From Actinomycetes bacterium (lineage in GTDB: Bacteria; Actinomycetota; Actinomycetes; Propionibacteriales; Propionibacteriaceae): a stretch of 9,748 nucleotides of DNA. Shown here piece after piece: positions 1 through 5,974 of this stretch. The number at the start of each line of letters is the position of its first letter. Positions within the stretch are counted from its first letter, which is position 1. The stretch covers positions 1 through 9,748 of the forward strand of contig JAEYNS010000137.1 in the NCBI GenBank assembly GCA_023412435.1, given 5' to 3'. Both the position numbers and the translations under genes were made by a program. Below the pieces are notes generated by a model. That model had not been told where the DNA came from. It did no database searches and saw only the letters and a program-made list of their open reading frames with translations.

Positions 1-1143
1 CAGCAGGCAGGCGGCGAACGCCAGGTACGGGTTCGACGACGGGTCAGGGCAGCGGAACTCGATGCGCTTGGCCTTCGGGTTGGAGCCGGTCACCGGGATC
101 CGGATGCAGGCCGAACGGTTCCGGGCCGAGTAGACGAGGTTGACCGGGGCCTCGAAGCCGGGCACCAGGCGGTGGTAGGAGTTCACCGTGGGATTGGTGA
201 ACGCCAGCAGCGACGGGGCGTGGTGCAGCAGGCCTCCGATGTACCAGCGGGCGAGATCGGACAGGTTGCCGTACCCGGTCTCGTCGTAGAACAGCGGCTC
301 GCCGCCGTTCCACAGCGACTGGTGGACGTGCATGCCCGAGCCGTTGTCACCGAAGATCGGCTTGGGCATGAAGGTGACGGTCTTGCCCGCGGCCCAGGCC
401 GTGTTCTTGATGATGTACTTGTACTTCATCACGTCGTCGGCAGCGGCCAGCATGGTGTTGAACCGGTAGTTGATCTCGGCCTGACCGGCGGTCCCCACCT
501 CGTGGTGTGCGCGCTCGACCTCGAGGCCGGAATCGGTCAGCTTCTTGACCATCTCGTCGCGCAGGTCGGAGAAGTGGTCGACCGGGGCGACCGGGAAGTA
601 GCCACCCTTGTACTTCACCTTCGCGCCGCGGTTGCCGCCCTCCTCCTCGCGACCGGTGTTCCAGGCGCCGGCCTCGGAGTCGATGTAGTAGAAGGAGGAC
701 TGCTGCTTGGTCTCGAACCGGGCGGAGTCGAAGATGTAGAACTCGGCCTCGGGGGCGAAGAAGGCGGTGTCGCCGATGCCCGTCGAGGCGAGGTAGTCCT
801 CGGCCTTCCTGGCGATGTTGCGCGGGTCGCGGCTGTAGGCCTCGTGGGTGAGCGGGTCGTGCACGAAGAAGTTCAGCGCCAGCGTCTTGTGCGTCCGGAA
901 CGGGTCGATGAAGGCGGTGCCCGGGTCGGGCAGCAGCGTCATGTCCGACTCGTGGATCTTCTGGAACCCCCGGATCGACGACCCGTCGAACGCCATCCCG
1001 GTCTCGAACACCTCCGGGCCGAACGCGTACGCGGGGACCGTCAGGTGCTGCATCACACCCGGCAGGTCGCAGAACCGGATGTCGACGAACTCGACGTCCT
1101 CGTTCTTGATGTAGGCCAACAGGTCGTCGGCGCCTTGGAACAT
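1..1143 (-). CDS. glnA: Type I glutamine synthetase, C-terminus cut off by window edge
   Basis: Cytoplasmic enzyme that makes glutamine from glutamate, ammonia and ATP, the main entry of ammonium into metabolism. The visible 381 residues read from the ATG at 1143 to the window edge without a break. The N-terminal beta-grasp part contains RFCDLPG (23-29) and FDGSSIRGF (52-60). Metal and substrate residues of the family are present: E132 and E134 in PEAEF, E215 and E223 in the [11 protein letters not shown] stretch, H272 in [10 protein letters not shown]325 and E331 in [11 protein letters not shown]341/R343 in the SARNRS stretch, and E362 and R364 in RIEFRCPD. The family is usually about 470-480 residues, so roughly 95 are missing, including the region of the adenylylation tyrosine; whether this copy is adenylylated cannot be seen. 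The start is fixed by GGAGG (1148-1152) placed 4 bases before the ATG. It is transcribed divergently from the RDD gene, a pairing I recall from Mycobacterium and Streptomyces glnA neighbourhoods, though not always in this orientation. A GlnR-like array lies upstream. Identity is certain; alpha versus beta subtype is not resolved. Confidence 0.98.
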   Translation of the reverse strand, partial: MFQGADDLLAYIKNEDVEFVDIRFCDLPGVMQHLTVPAYAFGPEVFETGMAFDGSSIRGFQKIHESDMTLLPDPGTAFIDPFRTHKTLALNFFVHDPLTHEAYSRDPRNIARKAEDYLASTGIGDTAFFAPEAEFYIFDSARFETKQQSSFYYIDSEAGAWNTGREEEGGNRGAKVKYKGGYFPVAPVDHFSDLRDEMVKKLTDSGLEVERAHHEVGTAGQAEINYRFNTMLAAADDVMKYKYIIKNTAWAAGKTVTFMPKPIFGDNGSGMHVHQSLWNGGEPLFYDETGYGNLSDLARWYIGGLLHHAPSLLAFTNPTVNSYHRLVPGFEAPVNLVYSARNRSACIRIPVTGSNPKAKRIEFRCPDPSSNPYLAFAACLL

Positions 1144-1179
1144 CGTGCCTCCACAAGTCATGGGTATCGGACGGCCGCA

Positions 1180-1185
1180 ACGCTA
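1180..1185 (-). promoter_or_regulatory. Possible -10 element for glnA
   Basis: TAGCGT on the minus strand fits the actinobacterial -10 pattern TAnnnT. It would place the transcript start near 1173 and give a leader of about 30 bases with the GGAGG ribosome site inside it. No good -35 is seen; the GlnR-like boxes cover that position, as expected of a promoter that relies on a bound regulator. Six-base matches of this kind are common by chance. Confidence 0.3.
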
Positions 1186-1195
1186 CGGAGGGGTA

Positions 1196-1233
1196 GTAAC
1201 CCCCGAGTTCCATCCGTGTTTCAGCCGTGTAAA
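1196..1233 (-). promoter_or_regulatory. Candidate GlnR operator upstream of glnA (four boxes, 11-bp pitch)
   Basis: Reading the minus strand from 1233 down to 1196, the 5-mers TTTAC, GAAAC, GGAAC and GTTAC follow one another with exactly 6 bases between each. The actinobacterial nitrogen regulator GlnR binds alternating boxes of the form gTnAC-n6-GaAAC. The first pair matches 9 of the 10 listed positions, counting n as a match. The second pair has the right spacing but the two box types appear in swapped order. The array lies 53-90 bp before the glnA start, where a response-regulator-type activator or repressor would sit. The match and spacing are seen directly; the assignment to GlnR is inferred, since no regulator gene is in the window. 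The site is also within about 70 bp of the divergent RDD gene and could affect both. Confidence 0.55.
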
Positions 1234-1286
1234 AGCCGCGTCCCGCGATGGCGTCCGGTCGGATCCTCGGGTATCGCCGGACGAAG

Positions 1287-1300
1287 TAGTCTCCTGCCCA
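1287..1300 (+). promoter_or_regulatory. Possible -10 for a leaderless RDD transcript
   Basis: TAGTCT at 1287-1292 fits TAnnnT and ends 7 bases before the ATG at 1300, so transcription would begin at or next to the start codon. There is no purine-rich ribosome site at the usual distance, which is consistent with leaderless translation, common in actinobacteria. Only the short motif and the spacing support this. Confidence 0.3.
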
Positions 1301-1725
1301 TGAGCGAGGTGGAGGCCGAAGGCTACCCGGGGCAGTCGCTGGGCCTGCCCCCGAGCGGACGGGGGTCGCTGGCGAGCTGGCGGGCGCGGATCGCCGCCCT
1401 GCTGCTGGACTGGGCCGGCTCGATGCTGGTCGCGATCTTCGCCTTCGGGATGGCGGTGCTACGGGAGAGCGACTGGCGTTCCTGGATGATCCTGGCCGTC
1501 TTCTTCGTCGAGAAGACCGTGCTCACGGCCCTGGTCGGCGGCAGCTTCGGGCAGATCGTCGCGAGAATCCGGGTGATCCGGCTGGACGGGCAGCCGCTCG
1601 GCTGGTGGCGGGCCGCGCTGCGCACGGCAATGGTCTCCGTGGTACTCCCCGCGGTCGTCATCGGGGCCGACCGGAGAGGGCTGCACGACCATGCCCTGGG
1701 CACCGTGGTGGTAACTCAGCGGTAG
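1300..1725 (+). CDS. RDD-family small integral membrane protein
   Basis: This 141-residue protein has the layout of the RDD family: an N-terminal soluble stretch (1-27), an Arg/Asp-bearing first membrane segment (R30 and D37 within RIAALLLDW, about 31-53), a second hydrophobic segment (about 61-80), a short positively charged linker with IRVIRLDGQPLGWWRA, then a weaker third segment (about 107-122) ending in DRRGLHDHALGTVVV. The RGLHD...GT ending is the most recognisable family signature. The biochemical role of most RDD proteins is unknown; a few have been linked to ion exchange, and nothing here allows a specific function. The frame stays open far upstream into the antisense of glnA, so the start rests on composition and on the ATG at 1300 being the first one clear of the glnA control region. 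No clear ribosome site precedes it; a leaderless start is possible. It ends 43 bp before the transporter cluster. Confidence 0.85.
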   Translation: MSEVEAEGYPGQSLGLPPSGRGSLASWRARIAALLLDWAGSMLVAIFAFGMAVLRESDWRSWMILAVFFVEKTVLTALVGGSFGQIVARIRVIRLDGQPLGWWRAALRTAMVSVVLPAVVIGADRRGLHDHALGTVVVTQR

Positions 1726-1737
1726 CAGATTTAGGAG

Positions 1738-1756
1738 ACCCTTGGCTTCTTAGGGT
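1738..1756. repeat. Short inverted repeat in the RDD-permease gap
   Basis: ACCCT (1738-1742) and AGGGT (1752-1756) form a 5-bp inverted repeat with a 9-base loop, 12 bases after the RDD stop codon and just before the first permease. It could be a weak terminator for the RDD gene or a binding site overlapping the permease promoter. The stem is short and no T-run follows, so chance is a real alternative. Confidence 0.25.
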
Positions 1757-1769
1757 ACTTTTCCCCCCA
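1751..1769 (+). promoter_or_regulatory. Candidate -10 and leaderless start of the transporter operon
   Basis: Two overlapping TAnnnT matches occur: TAGGGT (1751-1756) and TACTTT (1756-1761). The second ends 7 bases before the ATG at 1769, the spacing expected when the transcript starts on the A of the start codon. The bases between are TCCCCCC, with no possible Shine-Dalgarno sequence, which argues for a leaderless message. No convincing -35 is seen. Confidence 0.4.
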
Positions 1770-2749
1770 TGCTTCGATACATCGGACGGCGGTTGCTCAA
1801 CTACGCCCTCCTGCTGTTCGTGGCGGTCTCGCTGACCTATGTTCTCGCCGCCACCCAGCTGAACCCGCGCGCGCTCTTCGAGCTGCGCCAGCCGCCGATC
1901 GCGCCGGAGACCATCGAAGCCCAGCTCGCGCTCTACAACCTGAGCGACACCGTCCCCTTGTGGGAGCGGTACCTGACCTGGCTGACCGGGGTCTTCCGCG
2001 GCGACTGGGGGTATTCGCCGCTGGGGGCCAACGTCGCCGAGCAGATCAGCAACCGGATGTGGGTCAGCCTGCGGCTGCTCATCATCGGCACCCTGGTCGG
2101 CATCGTGATCGGCGTCGCGGTGGGCGCCTGGACGGCCACGCGGCAGTACCGGGTCTCCGACCGGACCATCACCGCGCTGTCGCTGCTGGTGATCTCCACC
2201 CCCGCCTTCGTGATCGGCCATGTCACCCAGATCGGCGCCACCTGGTTCAACAACACCACCGGCACCAGGGTCTTCGAGTTCCTCGGCGAGACCGGGGACG
2301 TCGGCGACTATCCCTTCGCCGATCTCGTCGACCGGGCCCAACACCTGTTGTTACCGACCTTCGTGCTGGTGATCATCGGGGTCGCCTCGATGAGCCGGAT
2401 CCAGCGCAACATCATGCTCGACTCGCTCGGTGCCGACTACGTCCGCACCGCACGGGCCAAGGGCCTGCCCCAGTCGAGGGCCGTGATGAAGCACGCCCTG
2501 CGGACGGCGCTCATCCCCACCGGCACCTACGTCGCCTTCAGTGTCGCGACGATGTTCACCGGCGCCACCTTCACCGAGCGGATCTTCGGCTTCCCGGGGA
2601 TCGGCCAGTACGGCGTCGACACGATCACCAACCGTGATCCGCACGGGGTGGTCGCCGTGACGGCCTTCGCGGGGGTGTGCGTCCTGGTCGGCGCGGTACT
2701 CTCCGACATCATGGTCGCCATCCTCGACCCGCGGGTCCGGCTGGGTTAG
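1769..2749 (+). CDS. Peptide ABC transporter permease, OppB/DppB type
   Basis: First membrane subunit of a di/oligopeptide importer. The 326 residues are typical for the family. It opens with the characteristic RYIGRRLLNYALLLFVAVSL membrane segment (about 3-28), followed by a long extracytoplasmic stretch (30-99) containing FRGDWGYSP, where family members usually read GDLG.S. Further membrane segments lie at about 100-122, 133-155, 192-212, 254-272 and 293-315. The cytoplasmic coupling loop that contacts the ATPase spans about 222-250 (ADYVRTARAKGL...LIP). The ending FPGIGQ (275-280) and ILDPRVR are also family marks. The loop at 156-190 (WFNNTTGTRVFEF...) looks unlike the usual KLGWLP segment, so substrate range may be specialised. 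The next gene follows after 10 bp, so the two are co-transcribed. The family includes peptide, nickel and glutathione systems; peptides are the best guess. Confidence 0.93.
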   Translation: MLRYIGRRLLNYALLLFVAVSLTYVLAATQLNPRALFELRQPPIAPETIEAQLALYNLSDTVPLWERYLTWLTGVFRGDWGYSPLGANVAEQISNRMWVSLRLLIIGTLVGIVIGVAVGAWTATRQYRVSDRTITALSLLVISTPAFVIGHVTQIGATWFNNTTGTRVFEFLGETGDVGDYPFADLVDRAQHLLLPTFVLVIIGVASMSRIQRNIMLDSLGADYVRTARAKGLPQSRAVMKHALRTALIPTGTYVAFSVATMFTGATFTERIFGFPGIGQYGVDTITNRDPHGVVAVTAFAGVCVLVGAVLSDIMVAILDPRVRLG

Positions 2750-2759
2750 GGGACGAGAG

Positions 2760-3707
2760 ATGGCAGACACCGAACTGCGGATCGCCGAGTCCGACACGCT
2801 TGCCCCCGCCGACGGGCCGCAGGGCGAGGCGGCCGCCGGCCGCCGGCTCACCCGCCGGCGCCTGATCTGGCGCCGCTTCCTGCGCAACAGGCTGGCCGTC
2901 GTGGGAGCGCTCGGCATCCTCTTCCTGTGCTTCCTGGCGATCGCGGGCCCGAACCTCATCTACTGGAAGTTCGACCAGATCGATCCCACCGCGTTCCTCA
3001 AGCCGCCGAGCAGCTCGCACCCATTGGGTACCACCCAGGCCGGACGCGATGTGCTCGCGCTCACCGCCCGCGGCCTCGGCAAGTCGCTGATGATCGGCTT
3101 CATGGTCGCCTTGATCTCGACCACCATCGCCGCACTGGTGGGAGCCTCCGCCGCCTACCTGGGGGGCTGGTACGAGAAGGCGATGCTGTGGATCATCGAC
3201 CTGCTGCTGGTGGTGCCGAGCTTCTTCCTGATCGCCATCGCCGCCCGTGGCCAGTACGGCGGCGACGCCGCCTGGCTGATGCTCGTGGTGCTGCTGGCCC
3301 TGTTCGCCTGGCCGCTGTCGGCCCGTGTCGTCCGGTCGCTCACGTTGTCGATCCGGGAGCGGGAGTACATCCTGGCCGCCCGGTTCATGGGGTTGTCGTC
3401 GTTGCGCATCATCGTCCGGCACATCCTGCCCAACGCGTCGTCGCTGCTGATCATCGACGCCACGCTCGGCGTCGGCTACGCGATCCTGTCCGAGACCGGC
3501 CTGTCCTACTTCGGCTTCGGCGTCCAGGCACCCGACACCTCGCTCGGCACGCTGATCGGCGAGGGCGCCCGGATGGCCACCACCTACCCGTGGATCTTCC
3601 TCGGCCCGGCCACCGTGCTGGTCTTCCTCGTGATGTGCGTCAACGCGGTTGGGGACGGCCTGCGTGACGCGCTCGATCCCAGCTCGTCCTCGGGAGGCCG
3701 CGCATGA
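2760..3707 (+). CDS. Peptide ABC transporter permease, OppC/DppC type
   Basis: Second membrane subunit, expected to pair with the preceding permease. Its 315 residues start with an acidic, then strongly basic cytoplasmic tail (RRLTRRRLIWRRFLRNR, 28-44), the usual N-terminal layout of this subunit. The first membrane segment is at about 45-65. The family motif HPLGTTQAGRDVL (87-99) follows, then five more hydrophobic segments (about 108-133, 140-162, 170-190, 228-248, 280-297). The coupling loop REYILAARFMGL...HILPN lies at 201-225, and LSYFGFGVQAPDTSLG (248-263) with GDGLRDALDP (298-307) closes the protein as in OppC/DppC. The start is supported by the purine-rich AGGGGA (2748-2753), 6 bases before the ATG and overlapping the previous stop codon. 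The end overlaps the ATPase start by 4 bases (ATGA), indicating translational coupling. Confidence 0.94.
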   Translation: MADTELRIAESDTLAPADGPQGEAAAGRRLTRRRLIWRRFLRNRLAVVGALGILFLCFLAIAGPNLIYWKFDQIDPTAFLKPPSSSHPLGTTQAGRDVLALTARGLGKSLMIGFMVALISTTIAALVGASAAYLGGWYEKAMLWIIDLLLVVPSFFLIAIAARGQYGGDAAWLMLVVLLALFAWPLSARVVRSLTLSIREREYILAARFMGLSSLRIIVRHILPNASSLLIIDATLGVGYAILSETGLSYFGFGVQAPDTSLGTLIGEGARMATTYPWIFLGPATVLVFLVMCVNAVGDGLRDALDPSSSSGGRA

Positions 3708-5806
3708 CCCAGGAACTGCTCAACCAGCCCGAGGCGAAGGTTGGGGACAAGGTCCTGGAGGTGCGCGACCTGAACGTCACGTTCCCCAGTGAGGCGGGGA
3801 TGGTCAAGGCCGTCCGCGGCCTCAGCTTCGACCTGTACAAGGGCGAGGCGATGGCGATCGTCGGCGAGTCCGGCTCGGGCAAGTCGGTGACCTCGCTCGC
3901 CGTCATGGGCCTTCACCCGCCGACCACCCGGATCACCGGCTCCATCAAGCTCAACGGCGTCGAGCTGCTCGGCCAGAGCGATTCGGAGATGTCGCGACTG
4001 CGTGGCCGCAAGATGGCGATGATCTTCCAGGACCCGCTGTCGGCGCTGACCCCGGTCTACACCGTCGGCGACCAGATCGTCGAGACCATCCTCGCCCACG
4101 AGATGATGGGCAAGTCGGCGGCCGAGCGCCGCGCGGTGGAACTGCTCGACCTGGTCGGTATCCCGAACCCGCGGGAGCGGGTGAAGTCCTTCCCGTTCGA
4201 GTTCTCCGGCGGCATGCGGCAGCGGGTGATGATCGCGATGGCGATCGCCAACGACCCTGACGTGATCATCGCCGACGAGCCGACCACTGCCCTCGACGTC
4301 ACGATCCAGGCCCAGGTCATCGACGTGCTGAAGCGCGCTCAGCAGGAGACCGGGGCGGCGATCATCATGATCACCCACGACCTGGGGATCGTGGCCGGGA
4401 CCGCCGACCGCGTCGTGGTGATGTACGCCGGCCGTCCGGTCGAGAAGGGGTCGGTCGACGACATCTTCTACCGGCCCCGGATGCCCTACACGATCGGTCT
4501 GCTCGGCACCGTGCCGCGGCTGGACCGCAGCACCCACGGCGAGGCGCTGCCGGTGCTGGAGGGCAACCCGCCGTCGGTGGTCAACCTGCCGTCCGGCTGC
4601 CCGTTCCGGCCCCGCTGCCCGATGGCGATCGACCTGTGTGCCACGGTCGAGCCCGACCTGATGCTCACCGAGGACCCGGCGCACACCGCCGCCTGTCACC
4701 GCCTCCCTGAGGTGGTCAACGGCAATCTCACCCACGCCGACATCTTCGGCGTGCCGACCCTGGCGGAGTCCGTCCTCGAGGGGACGCCGCGCGAGCGCCG
4801 TCCGGTGGTGCTCAAGCTCACCGACCTGAAGCGGCACTACCCGCTGATGAAGGGTGCCATCTACCGTCGCCGGGTGGGGACGGTCAGGGCCGTCGACGGG
4901 ATCGACCTCGAACTTCGCGAGGGTGAGACCCTCGGCCTGGTGGGGGAGTCCGGCTGCGGCAAGACCACGACGCTGCTCGAGATCCTCAACATGGCCAAGG
5001 CGACCGACGGCACCATCGAACTGCTCGGCAACGACACCTCGAGCCTGACCCGGCGCGACCGCAAGGCGTTGCGCCGCAACGTCCAGGTGGTGTTCCAGGA
5101 CCCGATGGCCGCGCTCGACCCACGGATGCCGATCTTCGACATCATCGCCGAGCCGATGGGGGTCTACGGCTACTCCAAGACCGAGATCGAAACCCGCGTG
5201 CGGGACCTCCTGCGGCTGGTGGGCCTCGAGCCTGCGCACGCCGACCGCTACCCGCAGCACTTCTCCGGTGGTCAGCGGCAGCGGGTGGGGATCGCCAGGG
5301 CGCTCTCGCTGGAGCCCAAGGTGCTCGTGCTGGACGAGCCGGTCTCCGCCCTCGACGTGTCGATCCAGGCCGGGGTGATCAACCTGCTGGACGACCTGCA
5401 GGCACGCCTCGGCCTGTCCTACCTGTTCGTCGCGCACGACCTGGCGGTGATCCGGCACATCGCCGACCGGGTCGCGGTGATGTACCTGGGCGGCATCGTG
5501 GAGGTCGGCGGGGTCGAACAGGTCTACGCCTCGCCGATGCATCCGTACACCCAGGCGCTGATGTCCGCGATCCCGATCCCCGACCCGGTGACGGAGCGGT
5601 CCCGGAACCGGATCGTGCTCTCGGGCGACCTGCCGAACCCGGCGGACCCCCCGTCGGGCTGCAAGTTCCGCACCCGGTGCCAGAAGTTCGCGGTGCTCTC
5701 GGACGCGGACCGCCAGGCCTGCATCCAGATCCCGCCGCCGCTGGCGGTCACCGGTCCCGACCATCGTGCTGCCTGCCACTACCCCGAAGTCGTCGAGGTC
5801 GTGTGA
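3704..5806 (+). CDS. Fused two-domain peptide ABC transporter ATPase (DppD-DppF type)
   Basis: One 700-residue cytoplasmic protein supplies both ATPase halves of the importer. Domain 1 (about 17-270): Walker A GESGSGKS (54-61), Q-loop Gln109, signature FSGGMRQR (167-174), Walker B IIADEP with Glu192, switch His225. Domain 2 (about 367-625): Walker A GESGCGKT (414-421), Gln465, signature FSGGQRQR (520-527), Walker B LVLDEP with Glu545, His578. Both sites look catalytically complete. Each domain ends in an oligopeptide/dipeptide C-terminal region with four cysteines: C299, C305, C312, C331 and C653, C659, C673, C691. In the Mycobacterium tuberculosis fused relatives such cysteines hold a [4Fe-4S] cluster, so clusters are likely here, by inference. 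The linker at about 340-366 joins the halves. Fused ATPases of this kind are common in actinobacteria, while many other bacteria use two separate proteins. Translation is coupled to the upstream permease by the ATGA overlap. Confidence 0.95.
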   Translation: MTQELLNQPEAKVGDKVLEVRDLNVTFPSEAGMVKAVRGLSFDLYKGEAMAIVGESGSGKSVTSLAVMGLHPPTTRITGSIKLNGVELLGQSDSEMSRLRGRKMAMIFQDPLSALTPVYTVGDQIVETILAHEMMGKSAAERRAVELLDLVGIPNPRERVKSFPFEFSGGMRQRVMIAMAIANDPDVIIADEPTTALDVTIQAQVIDVLKRAQQETGAAIIMITHDLGIVAGTADRVVVMYAGRPVEKGSVDDIFYRPRMPYTIGLLGTVPRLDRSTHGEALPVLEGNPPSVVNLPSGCPFRPRCPMAIDLCATVEPDLMLTEDPAHTAACHRLPEVVNGNLTHADIFGVPTLAESVLEGTPRERRPVVLKLTDLKRHYPLMKGAIYRRRVGTVRAVDGIDLELREGETLGLVGESGCGKTTTLLEILNMAKATDGTIELLGNDTSSLTRRDRKALRRNVQVVFQDPMAALDPRMPIFDIIAEPMGVYGYSKTEIETRVRDLLRLVGLEPAHADRYPQHFSGGQRQRVGIARALSLEPKVLVLDEPVSALDVSIQAGVINLLDDLQARLGLSYLFVAHDLAVIRHIADRVAVMYLGGIVEVGGVEQVYASPMHPYTQALMSAIPIPDPVTERSRNRIVLSGDLPNPADPPSGCKFRTRCQKFAVLSDADRQACIQIPPPLAVTGPDHRAACHYPEVVEVV

Positions 5807-5820
5807 CGCAGCGGAAATCG

Positions 5821-5852
5821 TTACCACACGGTGATCTCACCGTTCGGTGATC
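5821..5852. promoter_or_regulatory. Tandem 16-bp palindromic repeat, candidate operator
   Basis: Two adjoining 16-bp units, 5821-5836 and 5837-5852, agree at 12 of 16 positions, each with the form TnACC-n3-CGGTGATC. They create overlapping perfect palindromes: CGGTGA-TC-TCACCG (5829-5842) and TCACCG-TT-CGGTGA (5837-5850). The array starts 15 bp after the ATPase stop codon and lies just upstream of the likely promoter of the first binding-protein gene, where a dimeric repressor or activator could bind. The palindrome could instead act as a weak RNA hairpin at the end of the ATPase message, though no T-run follows it. No regulator family is assigned. Confidence 0.45.
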
Positions 5853-5867
5853 TGCCGTCTCAGCATG

Positions 5868-5873
5868 TAGCCT
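5868..5873 (+). promoter_or_regulatory. Possible -10 for the first binding-protein gene
   Basis: TAGCCT fits TAnnnT and would start the transcript near 5880, giving a leader of about 95 bases that begins right at the first hairpin arm. The -35 position would fall on the second operator-like repeat (5843-5850), where only poor matches such as TTCGGT are seen. Read-through from the upstream operon is also likely, so this would be an added rather than the only promoter. Confidence 0.3.
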
Positions 5874-5880
5874 CAACTAT

Positions 5881-5915
5881 GGCGCCGAGCCGGGGCGCCC
5901 GCTATGCGCGGGCGC
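5881..5915 (+). other. Competing hairpins in the leader of the first binding-protein gene
   Basis: A perfect 8-bp stem GCGCCCGC (5895-5902) with GCGGGCGC (5908-5915) encloses the 5-base loop TATGC and is followed by TGTTGTT. An upstream arm GGCGCC (5881-5886) can pair instead with GGCGCC (5894-5899), which overlaps the left side of the first stem. The two structures exclude each other, as in attenuators. The stable 3' hairpin may be a leaky terminator between ATPase and binding protein, or a 5' stabiliser that raises binding-protein levels. The function is inferred. Confidence 0.4.
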
Positions 5916-5965
5916 TGTTGTTCCGGTGTCGTCCCGATCGGTACTCGGTTGGGAACACGAATCAT

Positions 5966-5970
5966 GGAGG
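5966..5970 (+). promoter_or_regulatory. Shine-Dalgarno that sets the GTG start of the first binding protein
   Basis: GGAGG (5966-5970), extended by A5971, lies 4 bases before the GTG at 5975. The nearby ATG at 5973 runs directly into TGA, and the ATG at 5964 is out of frame. Starting at GTG gives a textbook lipoprotein signal, whereas the longer in-frame version from 5831 would bury it behind an unrelated 48-residue extension. Confidence 0.8.
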
Positions 5971-5974
5971 AAAT

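Noticed and set aside
347..1213. Minus-strand 288-codon open frame within glnA
   Set aside because: It is out of frame with glnA and very rich in Arg, a typical high-G+C shadow. The glnA frame is intact and shows all active-site motifs.
172..1725. Long plus-strand open frame of 517 codons covering the antisense of glnA and running into the RDD gene
   Set aside because: The first two thirds are the mirror of a clearly coding glnA and have a repetitive Val/Gly/Arg/Leu composition. Only the part from 1300 has a recognisable membrane protein, so the start was set there.
3584..5827. Minus-strand open frame of 747 codons opposite the ATPase
   Set aside because: His/Asp/Arg/Val-rich with no domain. 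It arises from the codon bias of the real ATPase gene on the plus strand.
5837..5852. TCACCG/CGGTGA palindrome as terminator of the ATPase gene
   Set aside because: The stem is at most 5-6 bp with a tiny loop and no T-run, and it is part of a tandem repeat, which fits a protein-binding site better. A weak terminator role is not excluded.
5831..5974. Upstream ATG extension of the first binding protein by 48 codons
   Set aside because: It would put unrelated sequence ahead of a standard lipoprotein signal and includes the operator-like repeats and hairpins. The GTG at 5975 has a good ribosome site.
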